A stretch of DNA of 64,000 nt. Origin: Paraburkholderia sp. UYCP14C (lineage in GTDB: Bacteria > Pseudomonadota > Gammaproteobacteria > Burkholderiales > Burkholderiaceae). This document shows, one piece after another, positions 45,515 to 55,614 of the stretch. The stretch's first letter is position 1, and each line of letters begins with the position of its first letter. The position numbers and the translations under genes were made by a program. The notes beneath the pieces are model-generated. The model saw nothing but the letters and a program-made list of their open reading frames with translations. It was not told the origin of the DNA and did no database searches. The stretch is taken from assembly GCF_004197395.1 (NCBI RefSeq), contig NZ_SELS01000032.1, positions 27,711-91,710 on the forward strand, given 5' to 3'.

Positions 45515-45637
45515 GGGCGACTGCGGGCGACGCACGGTCGCCCCGCGCGCGTCGGCGCGCGCCCTCGCAATGATTTGAATGGGTCCAGAGTAAGCACTAA
45601 AGTGCCAACTCTGGTCGACATTGGAGACAGGAAAGGC

Positions 45638-46750
45638 ATGGCATTTACGCTCGAGGACATCGTCCAGCGGTTCGGCGGTGAGGTAGTCGGTAACGGGTCG
45701 CAGCGCGTCAGCAGTCTCGCGCCGCTCGACCAGGCAGGCCCGGACCAGTTGGCGTTCCTCGCCAATCCGAAGTATCTGTCGCAGGTCGACACGACCCGCG
45801 CCGGCGCGGTGCTGATCAATGCCGGCGACCTCGCGAAGCTCGCCTCGCGCGAAGGTCGAAACTTCATCGTCACGCCAAATCCCTACGCTTACTTTGCGCG
45901 CATCGCGCAGACCTTCATCGACCTCGCCGCGCCGAAGGCGGTTCCCGGCGTGCATCCGAGTGCAACCATCGATCCTTCCGCGCAGGTCGCCGCGAGCGCG
46001 GTGATCGGTCCGCGTGTCAGCGTGGAAGCGGGCGCGGTGATCGGCGAGCATGCGCGGCTCGACGCCAACGTCGTGATCGGCCGCGGCACGCATGTCGGCG
46101 CGAACGCGCATCTGTATCCGAACGTGACCGTGTACCACGGCTGCAAGCTCGGCGAGCGCGTGATCGTGCACGCCGGCGCGGTGATCGGCTCTGACGGTTT
46201 CGGCTTCGCGCCCGACTTCGTCGGCGAGGGCGACGCGCGCACCGGCAGCTGGGTGAAAATTCCGCAGGTCGGCGGCGTGTCGATCGCGAACGACGTCGAA
46301 ATCGGCGCGAACACCACGATCGACCGCGGCGCGATGGCCGACACGATCATCGAGGAGTGCGTGAAGATCGACAACCTCGTGCAGATCGGCCATAACTGCA
46401 AGGTCGGCGCGTACACGGTCATCGCGGGCTGCGCGGGTATCGCGGGCAGCACGACGATCGGCCGTCATTGCATGATCGGCGGCGCGGTCGGCATCGCCGG
46501 ACACGTGACGCTCGCCGATCACGTGATCGTCACCGCGAAGTCGGGCGTGTCGAAGTCGCTGCTGAAGCCCGGCATGTACACGAGTGCGTTCCCGGCCGTG
46601 AACCACGCGGACTGGAACAAAAGCGCCGCGCTGCTGCGCAACATCGACAAGCTGCGCGATCGCATCAAGGCGCTGGAGAACGCCACCGCCGCCAAGACCG
46701 GCAATGCCTCTGACGGCGCCGCAGGTCAACCCGCAGGCAACAAGATCTAA
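45638..46750 (+). CDS. lpxD: UDP-3-O-(3-hydroxyacyl)glucosamine N-acyltransferase LpxD
   Basis: Third step of lipid A synthesis: adds the N-linked acyl chain from acyl-ACP. 370 residues from ATG 45638 ([20 protein letters not shown]). The N-terminal uridine-binding domain is followed by a left-handed beta helix of hexapeptide repeats ([20 protein letters not shown] and on), with the catalytic histidine in [10 protein letters not shown]; the C-terminal helix ends with a low-complexity tail of ~20 residues ([17 protein letters not shown]) that looks dispensable. Confidence 0.96.
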   Translation: MAFTLEDIVQRFGGEVVGNGSQRVSSLAPLDQAGPDQLAFLANPKYLSQVDTTRAGAVLINAGDLAKLASREGRNFIVTPNPYAYFARIAQTFIDLAAPKAVPGVHPSATIDPSAQVAASAVIGPRVSVEAGAVIGEHARLDANVVIGRGTHVGANAHLYPNVTVYHGCKLGERVIVHAGAVIGSDGFGFAPDFVGEGDARTGSWVKIPQVGGVSIANDVEIGANTTIDRGAMADTIIEECVKIDNLVQIGHNCKVGAYTVIAGCAGIAGSTTIGRHCMIGGAVGIAGHVTLADHVIVTAKSGVSKSLLKPGMYTSAFPAVNHADWNKSAALLRNIDKLRDRIKALENATAAKTGNASDGAAGQPAGNKI

Positions 46751-46811
46751 CAGTTATCACGGCGGCCCATCGGCACCGCGTAAAATAGCGGTCGAGCATC
46801 AGGAAGCAAAG

Positions 46812-46844
46812 CCGGTGGCCGTGACCGGGTGGCACGGCCACCGG
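46812..46844 (+). repeat. Perfect hairpin in the lpxD-fabZ spacer
   Basis: CCGGTGGCCGTG (46812-46823) pairs with CACGGCCACCGG (46833-46844), nine-base loop, no T-run. It may act as an RNA stability element or weak pause in the lpx operon. Confidence 0.55.
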
Positions 46845-46935
46845 TCGTGAGAGGCGCCGGTCGCGCGCGTTATCAACCCACCTGCACCAGCATCCGCAGT
46901 CATCATCGCGCAGTCAATGCGTGAGCAGAAACACC

Positions 46936-47400
46936 ATGAGCACCGAAAAAATCAATCTCGACATTCATAAGATTCTCACGCTGCTGCCGCATCGTTATCC
47001 GATTCTGCTGGTCGACCGGGTGCTCGAACTCGAACCGCACAAGAGCATCAAAGCGTTGAAGAACGTGTCGATCAATGAGCCGTATTTCCAGGGACATTTC
47101 CCGACGCGGCCGGTGATGCCAGGCGTGCTGATCCTCGAAGCGCTCGCGCAGACCGCGGCGCTGCTGACGTTCTCGGAAGAGCCGAGCGATCCGTCGAACA
47201 CGCTGTACCTGTTCGTCGGCATCGACAACGCGCGCTTCAAGCGCGTGGTGGAGCCGGGCGATCAGCTGATGCTGCACTGCACGTTCGAGCGTCACATGCG
47301 CGGCATCTGGAAATTCAAGGCACGCGCCGAAGTGGATGGCGTCGTCGCGGCGGAAGCCGATCTGATGTGCGCGGTTCGTCACACGGACAAAGACGCGTAA
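46936..47400 (+). CDS. fabZ: 3-hydroxyacyl-[ACP] dehydratase FabZ
   Basis: Hot-dog-fold enzyme of 154 residues that dehydrates 3-hydroxyacyl-ACP in fatty-acid elongation and competes with LpxA/LpxD for 3-hydroxyacyl-ACP. Start ATG 46936 ([20 protein letters not shown]); GTG 46921 in frame is possible. Active-site residues H54 ([13 protein letters not shown]) and E68 (LILEALAQ) are intact. It sits between lpxD and lpxA, as usual. Confidence 0.97.
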   Translation: MSTEKINLDIHKILTLLPHRYPILLVDRVLELEPHKSIKALKNVSINEPYFQGHFPTRPVMPGVLILEALAQTAALLTFSEEPSDPSNTLYLFVGIDNARFKRVVEPGDQLMLHCTFERHMRGIWKFKARAEVDGVVAAEADLMCAVRHTDKDA

Positions 47401-47497
47401 AGCCGGCGTCCGGGCAGGTCGCGGCGCGTCACGGCACGCGCGCAGCCCCGGCGTCAAGGCCATCCAGACAACGCAACAGAATCAGAAGCGAGGACGC

Positions 47498-48286
47498 ATG
47501 AGCAGGATCCATCCCACCGCGATCATCGAAGCGGGCGCGCAGCTCGACGAATCCGTCGAAGTCGGCCCCTATGCGGTGATCGGCGCACACGTGACGATCG
47601 GTGCGCGCAGCACGGTCGGCTCGCACAGCGTGATCGAAGGCTATACCACGATCGGCGAAGACAACCGCATCGGCCATTACGCGTCGGTCGGCGGCCGTCC
47701 GCAGGACATGAAGTACCGGGACGAGCCGACGAAGCTCGTGATCGGCAACCGCAACACGATCCGCGAGTTCACGACGATCCACACCGGCACGGTGCAGGAC
47801 GCGGGCGTCACCACGCTCGGCGACGACAACTGGATCATGGCCTACGTGCACATCGGTCACGACTGCCACGTCGGCAGCAACGTGATCCTGTCGAGCAACG
47901 CGCAGATGGCCGGTCACGTGACGATCGGCGACCACGCGATCATCGGTGGCATGTCGGGCGTGCATCAGTTCGTGCGCATCGGCGCGCATGCGATGCTCGG
48001 CGGCGCGTCGGCGCTCGTGCAGGACGTGCCGCCCTACGTCATCGCCGCGGGCAACAAGGCCGAGCCGCATGGCATCAACGTCGAAGGGCTGCGCCGCCGC
48101 GGCTTCTCGGCCGATGCGATCTCGGTGCTGCGTACTGCGTATCGCGTGCTGTACAAGAACGGCCTGTCGCTCGAAGAAGCGAAGGTGCAATTGAAGGAAC
48201 TCGGTTCGGCCGGCGGCGACGGCGACGCGCCCGTGCAGACGCTGCTCGCGTTCGTCGAAGCGTCGCAGCGCGGCATCATCCGCTAA
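47498..48286 (+). CDS. lpxA: UDP-N-acetylglucosamine O-acyltransferase LpxA
   Basis: First lipid A enzyme, 262 residues: transfers 3-hydroxyacyl from ACP to the 3-OH of UDP-GlcNAc. Hexapeptide-repeat beta helix from the N-terminus ([20 protein letters not shown]), catalytic histidine in [13 protein letters not shown] (about H126), GISGVHQF-like segment [17 protein letters not shown], and a C-terminal helical domain ([20 protein letters not shown]). lpxB follows after three bases. Confidence 0.98.
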   Translation: MSRIHPTAIIEAGAQLDESVEVGPYAVIGAHVTIGARSTVGSHSVIEGYTTIGEDNRIGHYASVGGRPQDMKYRDEPTKLVIGNRNTIREFTTIHTGTVQDAGVTTLGDDNWIMAYVHIGHDCHVGSNVILSSNAQMAGHVTIGDHAIIGGMSGVHQFVRIGAHAMLGGASALVQDVPPYVIAAGNKAEPHGINVEGLRRRGFSADAISVLRTAYRVLYKNGLSLEEAKVQLKELGSAGGDGDAPVQTLLAFVEASQRGIIR

Positions 48287-48289
48287 CCG

Positions 48290-49459
48290 ATGACGTTGCA
48301 ACCCAGTCCGCTGCGCGTCGCGATGGTGGCCGGCGAGCCGTCCGGCGACCTGCTCGCCGCGTCGCTGCTCGACGGTCTCGCCGGCCGGTTGCCGGCCGCC
48401 ACGCAGTACTACGGCATCGGTGGTCCGCGCATGATCTCTGCGGGCTTCGACGCCCACTGGCCGATGGAAAAGCTGACGGTGCGCGGCTATGTCGAAGCAC
48501 TGCGGCACATCCCCGAAATTCTCGGTATCCGCAACGAGCTGAAGCGTCAGCTGCTCGCCGAGCCGCCGTCGGTGTTCGTCGGCGTCGACGCGCCCGATTT
48601 CAATTTCGGGCTCGAGCACGCGCTGCGCGACGCCGGCATTCCGACCGTGCACTTCGTGTGCCCGTCCATCTGGGCGTGGCGCGGCGGTCGCATCAAGAAG
48701 ATCGCGAAGGCGGTCGACCACATGCTGTGCGTGTTCCCGTTCGAAACCGCGCTGCTCGAAAAGGCGGGTGTCGCGGCGTCGTACGTCGGGCATCCGCTGG
48801 CCGACCAGATCCCGCTCGAACCCGACACCCTCGGCGCGCGCCGCGCGCTCGGCCTCACGGAAACCGGGCCGGTGATCGCGGTGCTGCCGGGCAGTCGGCG
48901 CTCCGAGATCGATCTGATCGCCCCGACCTTCTTCGCGGCGATGGAGATGATGCAGCATCAGGAGCCCAGCGTGCGCTTCGTGATGCCAGCGGCGACGCCC
49001 GCGTTGCGCGCGCTGCTGCAGCCGCTCGTCGACTCGCATCCAGGCCTCGCGCTGACCATCACCGAAGGCCAGTCGCAACTCGCGATGACCGCCGCCGACG
49101 CGATTCTCGTGAAGAGCGGCACCGTCACGCTCGAAGCCGCGCTGCTGAAAAAGCCGATGGTGATTTCATACAAGGTGCCCTGGCTGACCGGCCAGATCAT
49201 GCGCCGCCAGGGCTATCTGCCGTACGTCGGCCTGCCGAACATCCTGGCCGGACGCTTCGTGGTGCCGGAGATCCTGCAGCACTTCGCGACGCCGCAGGCG
49301 CTCGCCGAGGCGACGCTGAAACAGTTGCGCGACGAGGCGAACCGGCGCACGCTGAAGGAAATCTTCACGGAGATGCATCACGTGCTGAAGCAGAACACCG
49401 CACAGCGCGCCGCCGAAGTCGTGGCGAGCGTCGTCGAGCAGCGGGCGGGGCGGCCATGA
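48290..49459 (+). CDS. lpxB: Lipid-A-disaccharide synthase LpxB
   Basis: Peripheral membrane glycosyltransferase (GT-B, family 19), 389 residues, joining UDP-2,3-diacylglucosamine and lipid X. N-terminal [20 protein letters not shown], then [13 protein letters not shown], the [15 protein letters not shown] stretch, and the C-terminal nucleotide-binding [20 protein letters not shown]. The stop overlaps the rnhB start (ATGA). Confidence 0.97.
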   Translation: MTLQPSPLRVAMVAGEPSGDLLAASLLDGLAGRLPAATQYYGIGGPRMISAGFDAHWPMEKLTVRGYVEALRHIPEILGIRNELKRQLLAEPPSVFVGVDAPDFNFGLEHALRDAGIPTVHFVCPSIWAWRGGRIKKIAKAVDHMLCVFPFETALLEKAGVAASYVGHPLADQIPLEPDTLGARRALGLTETGPVIAVLPGSRRSEIDLIAPTFFAAMEMMQHQEPSVRFVMPAATPALRALLQPLVDSHPGLALTITEGQSQLAMTAADAILVKSGTVTLEAALLKKPMVISYKVPWLTGQIMRRQGYLPYVGLPNILAGRFVVPEILQHFATPQALAEATLKQLRDEANRRTLKEIFTEMHHVLKQNTAQRAAEVVASVVEQRAGRP

Positions 49460-50205
49460 CCGCCGCGCGCGCGCCTCGCCGCAAGACCGCGGCCGCGGTT
49501 CGGGTGGTGGCGCAAGCCGGCCTGAACTTCGAGAGCGCCGAAGACATCGTCTGTGGCGTCGACGAAGCAGGGCGCGGACCGCTGGCCGGTCCGGTCGTCG
49601 CGGCGGCGGTGATCTTCGATCCTGCCAAACCGATGATCCGCGGCCTCGACGATTCGAAGGTGCTCACCGCACTCAAGCGCGAAGCGCTGTACGACAAGAT
49701 CGTCGAGCGCGCGCTCGCCTACTGCATCGCATCGGCGACGGTCGAAGAAATCGATTCGCTGAACATCCTGCACGCCACCATGCTGGCGATGAAGCGCGCG
49801 GTCGAGGGTTTGTCGGTCGTGCCGACGCTCGTGAAAGTCGACGGCAACCGTTGCCCGACGCTCAGCGTCCGTAGCGAGGCGGTGATCGGCGGCGACGCGC
49901 TCGTGAAGAGCATTTCGGCGGCGTCGATTCTCGCGAAGGTTACGCGCGACCGCATGCTGGTCGAACTGCACCAGGCCTATCCGATGTACGGCTTCGACGC
50001 GCACGCGGGTTACGGCACGCCGCAGCATCTTGCGGCGCTGCGCGAGCATGGGCCGTGCGAGCATCATCGGCGCTCGTTCGCGCCGGTGCGCGAAGCGCAT
50101 CTGCGATTCGGCACAGGTGTGCCGGTGCCGGCGGCGGACGCCGTCATCGTAGCCGACGCGCTGCTCTTCGACGGCGATGCGTTCGGCGAAACCGGCCTCG
50201 CGTGA
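49456..50205 (+). CDS. rnhB: Ribonuclease HII
   Basis: Removes ribonucleotides from DNA and RNA from hybrids. 249 residues from ATG 49456 ([18 protein letters not shown]), overlapping lpxB by four bases. The active-site pair D36-E37 lies in [15 protein letters not shown], with further acidic residues in VKVDGNRCP and AKVTRDRML. The first ~25 residues (basic, Ala-rich) and the last ~25 (after LRFGTGVP) extend beyond the family core. Confidence 0.96.
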   Translation: MTAARAPRRKTAAAVRVVAQAGLNFESAEDIVCGVDEAGRGPLAGPVVAAAVIFDPAKPMIRGLDDSKVLTALKREALYDKIVERALAYCIASATVEEIDSLNILHATMLAMKRAVEGLSVVPTLVKVDGNRCPTLSVRSEAVIGGDALVKSISAASILAKVTRDRMLVELHQAYPMYGFDAHAGYGTPQHLAALREHGPCEHHRRSFAPVREAHLRFGTGVPVPAADAVIVADALLFDGDAFGETGLA

Positions 50206-50299
50206 CCGACCTCATCAGCATGGCTCGAGCGCGGTGCGCGCTTGAGTCGCGTTGATTCGCCACTGATTCCTTTTCCATTCCTCACCGCCTTCGCTGCCT

Positions 50300-51088
50300 G
50301 TGAAAGCCATCACCTCGCGGGACAATCCGCTCTACAAGCGCCTGAAGGCACTGGCCGGCTCGACGCATCAACAGCGCCGCAGCGGCCATGCGCTGCTCGA
50401 GGGTTTCCATCTCGCGAGCGCGTATCTCGACGTCGCCGGTCAGCCGGAGCTATGCGTCGTCACCGACGGCGCGCTGCGTCACGACGAAGCGCAGGCGATC
50501 GTGTCACGCATCGACGGGCATCGGCTCGTGACGCTGCCCGATGCGTTGTTCGGGCAGTTGTCGAATGTCGTGCATGGGGTCGGGATTCTGCTGCTCGTCG
50601 AGAAGCTCGATGCGCCGCTGCCCGAGCGCGTCGAGCAAAACTGTCTCGTACTCGACGGCGTGCAGGACGCGGGCAACGTCGGCTCGATTCTGCGCAGCGC
50701 GGCGGCCGCGGGCATCGAGCATGTATTCTGCGCGCCGGGCACCGCGTACGCGTGGTCGTCGAAGGTGCTGCGCTCGGGGATGGGCGCGCATTTCCTGTTG
50801 CAGATTCATGAAGACGTCGAAGCGGACGGGCTGATCGAGCGCCTCGCGGTGCCGGTCGTGATCACCGACTCGCACGGCGCCGAAGCGATCTACGATTGCG
50901 ACCTGAGCAGGCCGCTCGCGTGGGTGTTCGGCAACGAAGGGGCGGGCGTGTCGCAGGTGTGGCGCGACGCCGTGTCGTTGCGCGTGACGATTCCGCAGCC
51001 CGGCGGCATGGAGTCGCTGAACGTGGCGGCTGCGGCGGCGGTCTGCGTGTTCGAGCAGTGCCGGCAGCAGCGCGGGCGCAACAAGTAG
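50300..51088 (+). CDS. SpoU/TrmH family RNA 2'-O-methyltransferase
   Basis: SPOUT-fold methyltransferase of 262 residues, GTG start at 50300 (MKAITSRDNPLYKRLKALAG). An N-terminal substrate-binding domain precedes the three knot motifs: LDGVQDAGNVGSILRSAAAA, WVFGNEGAGVS and IPQPGGMESLNVAAAAAVCV. The N-terminal SRDNPLYKRLKAL is typical of TrmH-related rRNA methyltransferases, but the target nucleotide (rRNA or tRNA) cannot be read. 94 bases after rnhB. Confidence 0.9.
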   Translation: MKAITSRDNPLYKRLKALAGSTHQQRRSGHALLEGFHLASAYLDVAGQPELCVVTDGALRHDEAQAIVSRIDGHRLVTLPDALFGQLSNVVHGVGILLLVEKLDAPLPERVEQNCLVLDGVQDAGNVGSILRSAAAAGIEHVFCAPGTAYAWSSKVLRSGMGAHFLLQIHEDVEADGLIERLAVPVVITDSHGAEAIYDCDLSRPLAWVFGNEGAGVSQVWRDAVSLRVTIPQPGGMESLNVAAAAAVCVFEQCRQQRGRNK

Positions 51089-51146
51089 ACGTGGGTGGCG
51101 TTGCGCGGGCTCGGGTCCGGCAGCGCAACGCCTGCCCGGCTGTGTC

Positions 51147-51962
51147 TCAATACGACGGCCGATCCAGCTTGATCTCCTGCAGGATCGTCGTCGCGATCTC
51201 CTCGATCGACTTGTGCGTCGACGACAGCCACTTGATCCCCTCGCGCCGCATCATCGCTTCCGCTTCGTTGATCTCATAGCGGCAGTTTTCCAGCGCCGCG
51301 TATTTGCTGCCTGGGCGCCGCTCGTTGCGGATCTCCGACAGCCGCTGCGGATCGATCGACAACCCGAACATCTTCTGCCGATGCTCGAGCAGCGGCGTCG
51401 GCAGCTTGCCGCGTTCGAAGTCTTCGGGGATCAGCGGATAGTTCGCCGCTTTCACACCGTACTGCATCGCCAGATAGAGGCTCGTCGGCGTCTTGCCGCT
51501 GCGCGACACGCCGACGAGGATCACGTCGGCGTCCGCGAGATTGCGGTTCGATTGACCGTCGTCGTGCGCGAGCGAGAAATTGATCGCCTCGATCCGGTTC
51601 TTGTACTCCTCGGTGTCCGCGTTCTGGTGGCCACGGCCCATCGCGTGGCTCGACTTCAGCTCCAGCTCCTGTTCGAGCGGCTCGACGAAGGTCTGGAACA
51701 TGTCGAGCACGAGCGCGTTCGAATCCTTCACGATCTGGTTCGACGAGCTATCGACGAGCGTGGTGAATACGATCGGACGACGGCCGTCCTGCACGACCGC
51801 TTCGTTGATCTTTTCGAGCGTCGCGTAGGCTTTCTCGGTCGAGTCGACGAATGGCACGCGAACCAGGCGGAATTTCTGGTCGAACTGGGAGAGGATCGAA
51901 TGCGCGAAGGTTTCGGCAGTAATCCCGGTACCGTCTGAGACGATGAATACGGTGGGCGGCAT
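51147..51962 (-). CDS. ppsR: Phosphoenolpyruvate synthase regulatory protein PpsR (kinase/phosphorylase)
   Basis: DUF299-family bifunctional regulator of 271 residues: ADP-dependent kinase that inactivates PEP synthase and a Pi-dependent phosphorylase that reactivates it. P-loop [16 protein letters not shown] at about residues 151-166; N-terminal [20 protein letters not shown] and C-terminal [20 protein letters not shown] are diagnostic. Divergent from ppsA, its substrate, across a 531-base region with an inverted repeat. Confidence 0.95.
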   Translation of the reverse strand: MPPTVFIVSDGTGITAETFAHSILSQFDQKFRLVRVPFVDSTEKAYATLEKINEAVVQDGRRPIVFTTLVDSSSNQIVKDSNALVLDMFQTFVEPLEQELELKSSHAMGRGHQNADTEEYKNRIEAINFSLAHDDGQSNRNLADADVILVGVSRSGKTPTSLYLAMQYGVKAANYPLIPEDFERGKLPTPLLEHRQKMFGLSIDPQRLSEIRNERRPGSKYAALENCRYEINEAEAMMRREGIKWLSSTHKSIEEIATTILQEIKLDRPSY

Positions 51963-52210
51963 TAGTGGGGCTTTGAACGTGAAGGCAAATGAGCCGAAAA
52001 AACGCGAGCGCTAAAACGCGCTCGAATCAAACCGCGCGGCGGCGGACGAGCTCCGGCGGTTGTCCGGAGACGGCGTCGTCGATGCGGCGTGCCGTGGGCG
52101 CGGCCCTTGCGCCCGGGCGGCCGGCCTCGCAACAGCCCGCTGGCTGGATCGGGCCGCGGATTCGAGGCGCAATTCTCGACCGACTGCCACATTTGGAGAG
52201 TCGGCACGGT

Positions 52211-52239
52211 AGAATAGCGGCAACCTGTTGGATAAGCAA
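52211..52239 (-). promoter_or_regulatory. Sigma-70 promoter of ppsR
   Basis: Read on the - strand: -35 TTGCTT (52239-52234), 17-base spacer, -10 TATTCT (52216-52211). It lies inside the left arm of the inverted repeat, so anything binding that arm would affect this promoter. Confidence 0.55.
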
Positions 52240-52402
52240 TTGCGGGCGATTGGCCGCTTATTTGCCGCGAACGGTCGGTCAACGCCCCGTCATCTGACGT
52301 CAATGTGCGCCGAACGTAAGAGATCGAGCGGTAACTGCGTTCATCGGCGTTCTTCGCCGCCGTTTCGGTCTGCGTTGACGGCGATTGCTTATCTAACAGG
52401 TT
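52222..52402. repeat. Long inverted repeat in the ppsR-ppsA region
   Basis: Arms of 22 bases at 52222-52243 and 52381-52402, inverted, with 20 of 22 positions matching and 137 bases between. Shared core on the - strand of the left arm and + strand of the right arm: TTGCTTATC(C/T)AACAGGTT. Each arm also includes a small AAC-CT-GTT palindrome. Arms face outward to ppsR and ppsA, so they look like paired regulator sites for the divergent genes, or a MITE-like remnant. Confidence 0.75.
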
Positions 52403-52493
52403 TTGCAAGACACGGGGTCGAGCTTCCAATGGGCTCTCCCGTGTTCAAGCCCACTTGCACAGCCGTGAATTTCTTTCACACTTAGGGGCTTGT

Positions 52494-54896
52494 ATGACTA
52501 ACGCAGTTACCGTCGCAAAGGACAAGGCGTATGTAGTTCCGTTCGAGCAGTTGCGGATGACCGACGTGGAAATCGTCGGCGGCAAGAACGCGTCGCTGGG
52601 CGAGATGATCAGCCAGCTCGCGCAAGCCGGCGTGCGCGTGCCGACCGGCTTCGCGACCACCGCGCTCGCGTTCCGTGACTTCCTGCAGCACAACAACCTG
52701 ACCGAACGCATCGCCAAACGTCTCGAGACGCTCGACGTCGACGACGTGAAGGCGCTCGCCGAAGCGGGCAAGGAGATCCGTCAATGGATCGTCGACGCGC
52801 CGCTGCAGCCGCAGCTCGAGGCTGACATTCGCGCGGGTTTCGACACGCTGCAAAAGAGCTCGCCCGAAGAGCTGTCGTTTGCCGTGCGTTCGTCGGCGAC
52901 CGCCGAAGACTTGCCCGATGCATCGTTCGCCGGTCAGCAGGAAAGCTACCTGAACGTGGTCGGCATCGAGGACGTGCTCGATCGCATGAAGCACGTGTTC
53001 GCGTCGTTGTACAACGACCGCGCCATCTCCTATCGCGTCCACAAGGGCTTCACGCATGCTGAAGTCGCGTTGTCGGCGGGCGTGCAGCGCATGGTGCGCT
53101 CGGACGTCGGCGCCGCGGGCGTGATGTTCACGCTGGACACCGAATCGGGCTTCAAGGACGCGGTCTTCATCACGTCGAGCTATGGCCTCGGCGAGACCGT
53201 CGTGCAGGGCGCGGTGAATCCGGACGAGTTCTACGTCTTCAAGACCACGCTCGCGCAGGGCAAGTACCCGATCATTCGCCGCTCGATCGGCTCGAAGCTG
53301 ATCAAGATGGAATTCACGAAGCCGGGCGAGCCGGGCCGCGTGAAGACCGTCGACGTCGCGCACGAGCAGCGCAACCGCTTCTCGATCACCGACGAAGACG
53401 TGATCGAACTCGCGAAGTACGCGGTCATCATCGAGAAGCACTACCAGCGTCCGATGGACATCGAGTGGGGCAAGGACGGCCGCGACGGCAAGATCTTCAT
53501 CCTGCAGGCACGTCCGGAAACGGTGAAGAGCCAGGGCCACGGCAAGGCCGAGCAGCGCTTCAAGCTGAAGGGCCAGTCGAATGTGATCGCCACCGGCCGC
53601 GCGATCGGCCAGAAGATCGGCGCGGGTCCGGTGCGCGTGATTCACGATCCGTCGGAAATGGACCGCGTGCAGCCGGGCGACGTGCTCGTCGCAGACATGA
53701 CCGATCCGAACTGGGAGCCGGTCATGAAGCGTGCGTCGGCGATCGTCACGAACCGCGGCGGGCGCACCTGCCACGCTGCGATCATCGCGCGTGAGCTGGG
53801 CGTGCCGGCCGTGGTCGGCTGCGGCGACGCGACCGACGTGCTGAAGGACGGCGCGCTCGTCACCGTGTCGTGCGCGGAAGGCGACGAAGGCAAGATCTAC
53901 GACGGCCTGCTCGAAACCGAAGTGACCGAAGTGCAGCGCGGCGAACTGCCGGCCATTCCGGTGAAGATCATGATGAACGTCGGTAACCCGCAGCTCGCGT
54001 TCGACTTCTCGCAACTGCCGAACGCAGGGGTGGGCCTCGCGCGTCTCGAGTTCATCATCAACAACAACATCGGCGTGCACCCGAAGGCGATTCTCGAGTA
54101 CCCGAACGTCGATCCGGACCTGAAGAAGGCGGTCGAAAGCGTCGCGCGCGGTCACGCGTCGCCCCGCGCGTTCTACGTCGACAAGCTGACCGAAGGCATC
54201 GCGACGATCGCGGCGGCGTTCTATCCGAAGCCCGTCATCGTGCGTATGTCGGACTTCAAGTCGAACGAGTACAAGAAGCTGATCGGCGGTTCGCGCTACG
54301 AGCCGGACGAAGAAAATCCGATGCTCGGCTTCCGCGGCGCATCGCGCTATATCGCGGAAGACTTCGCCGAGGCATTCCAGATGGAATGCGTCGCGCTGAA
54401 GAAGGTGCGTGAAGAGATGGGCCTCGACAACGTCGAGATCATGGTGCCGTTCGTGCGTACGCTGAAGCAGGCGGAGCGCGTGGTCGGGCTGCTCGCGAAG
54501 TTCGGCCTGAAGCGTGGCGAGAAGGGCCTGCGCCTGATCATGATGTGCGAAGTGCCGTCGAACGCGATCCTCGCCGAAGAGTTCCTGCAGTTCTTCGACG
54601 GTTTCTCGATCGGCTCGAACGACCTGACGCAGCTCACGCTCGGCCTCGACCGCGACTCGGGCATGGAATTGCTCGCTGTCGATTTCGACGAGCGCGATCC
54701 GGCGGTCAAGTTCATGTTGAAGCGCGCGATCGAAACCTGTCTGCGTCTGGACAAGTACGTCGGTATCTGCGGCCAGGGGCCGTCGGATCATCCGGACTTC
54801 GCGCAATGGCTGACGGACGAAGGCATCAAGTCGATCTCGCTGAACCCCGACACGATCATCGAGACGTGGCAGCAACTGGCGAAGTCGAGGCAGTAA
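52494..54896 (+). CDS. ppsA: Phosphoenolpyruvate synthase
   Basis: Gluconeogenic enzyme of 800 residues making PEP, AMP and Pi from pyruvate and ATP. Start ATG 52494 ([20 protein letters not shown]). Nucleotide-binding N-terminal domain ([35 protein letters not shown]), phospho-transfer histidine H427 in [19 protein letters not shown], and a C-terminal TIM barrel with [16 protein letters not shown] and [15 protein letters not shown]. Controlled by the adjacent PpsR by inference from the family. Confidence 0.98.
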   Translation: MTNAVTVAKDKAYVVPFEQLRMTDVEIVGGKNASLGEMISQLAQAGVRVPTGFATTALAFRDFLQHNNLTERIAKRLETLDVDDVKALAEAGKEIRQWIVDAPLQPQLEADIRAGFDTLQKSSPEELSFAVRSSATAEDLPDASFAGQQESYLNVVGIEDVLDRMKHVFASLYNDRAISYRVHKGFTHAEVALSAGVQRMVRSDVGAAGVMFTLDTESGFKDAVFITSSYGLGETVVQGAVNPDEFYVFKTTLAQGKYPIIRRSIGSKLIKMEFTKPGEPGRVKTVDVAHEQRNRFSITDEDVIELAKYAVIIEKHYQRPMDIEWGKDGRDGKIFILQARPETVKSQGHGKAEQRFKLKGQSNVIATGRAIGQKIGAGPVRVIHDPSEMDRVQPGDVLVADMTDPNWEPVMKRASAIVTNRGGRTCHAAIIARELGVPAVVGCGDATDVLKDGALVTVSCAEGDEGKIYDGLLETEVTEVQRGELPAIPVKIMMNVGNPQLAFDFSQLPNAGVGLARLEFIINNNIGVHPKAILEYPNVDPDLKKAVESVARGHASPRAFYVDKLTEGIATIAAAFYPKPVIVRMSDFKSNEYKKLIGGSRYEPDEENPMLGFRGASRYIAEDFAEAFQMECVALKKVREEMGLDNVEIMVPFVRTLKQAERVVGLLAKFGLKRGEKGLRLIMMCEVPSNAILAEEFLQFFDGFSIGSNDLTQLTLGLDRDSGMELLAVDFDERDPAVKFMLKRAIETCLRLDKYVGICGQGPSDHPDFAQWLTDEGIKSISLNPDTIIETWQQLAKSRQ

Positions 54897-54966
54897 CTCG
54901 CGAGGCGCCGCCTGCCGCTGCGCAGGCGGCATTCACCACGCGTTAAAAGCATGTGCTTCATGCTAT

Positions 54967-54994
54967 AAACACCCCGGTAGATCCGGGGTGTTTT
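54967..54994 (+). terminator. Intrinsic terminator after ppsA
   Basis: AAACACCCCGG (54967-54977) pairs with CCGGGGTGTTT (54983-54993), loop TAGAT, then T. It ends ppsA and lies just upstream of nfeD, which argues for the later nfeD start. Confidence 0.88.
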
Positions 54995-55011
54995 GCTTTC
55001 TGGAGGTCGAC

Positions 55012-55467
55012 GTGGCGCCTGGTGGACTGTTCTGGTGGATCGGGGCGGGTGTGCTTGTCGTGCTGGAGCTGATGAGCGGCACCTTCTATCTGTTGATGGT
55101 CGCGTTCGGCTTCGTCGCGGCCGCGCTTGCGCGCATTGCCGGCGCCGGGACCGACCTGCAGTTCGTGGTGGCGGCGCTGGTCGCGCTCGCGGCGGTCGTG
55201 ATACTCCGACGCTCGCGCTTTGGCCGCCGCAAGCGCGAGCAGGCGTCGCGCAATCCGGACGTCAATCTGGATATCGGGCAGACGCTGAACGTGCCGACCT
55301 GGCAGGGGCGCAAAGCACGCGCGAACTATCGTGGCGCGGCGTGGGACGTCGAGCTGGCCGTGGGCGAACCCGAAGACGCGCAGGTCTACGAGATCAGGGA
55401 ATTGCGCGGCAGTTGTCTCGTCGTCGTTGCGAGCCGGCAGCCGAAGGCCCGCGCGAGCACGACCTGA
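55012..55467 (+). CDS. NfeD family membrane protein
   Basis: A 151-residue protein with two or three N-terminal transmembrane helices (LFWWIGAGVLVVLELMSGTF; LLMVAFGFVAAALARIAG; LQFVVAALVALAAVVIL) and a C-terminal OB-fold domain (NLDIGQTLNVPTWQGRKARA). I start at GTG 55012 because GGAGGT (55002-55007) precedes it and the alternative GTG 54988 lies in the ppsA terminator. NfeD proteins pair with stomatin-type SPFH proteins, which matches the next gene; the pair is linked to membrane quality control. Confidence 0.88.
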   Translation: MAPGGLFWWIGAGVLVVLELMSGTFYLLMVAFGFVAAALARIAGAGTDLQFVVAALVALAAVVILRRSRFGRRKREQASRNPDVNLDIGQTLNVPTWQGRKARANYRGAAWDVELAVGEPEDAQVYEIRELRGSCLVVVASRQPKARASTT

Positions 55468-55614
55468 CGACCCGAGCGTGAGCGTTGGGTGCGGTGTCCG
55501 CCACACGCGCCCATCGATATCCCTTCCCAAAGCGAAGCGCCAGAGCCTAAGCTGAACACGCAGGCCCGACCAACCTGCGCACAACAATTCGAATCAGAAT
55601 CGGAGGGTAGCGAT

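Larger units (their letters stand above)
51963..52493. other. Divergent ppsR / ppsA control region
   Basis: 531 bases without a gene. It includes a good promoter for ppsR (separate entry), a pair of near-identical inverted arms (separate entry), and AGGGG about six bases before ppsA. A TTGACG at 52375-52380 may be a -35 for ppsA, but no convincing -10 stands at the right distance. The ppsR leader is predicted to be about 240 nt long. Confidence 0.55.

Noticed and set aside
49456-51088. rnhB plus SpoU methyltransferase as a novel RNA-modification island
   Set aside because: This gene pair follows lpxB in many betaproteobacteria and shows no sign of transfer.
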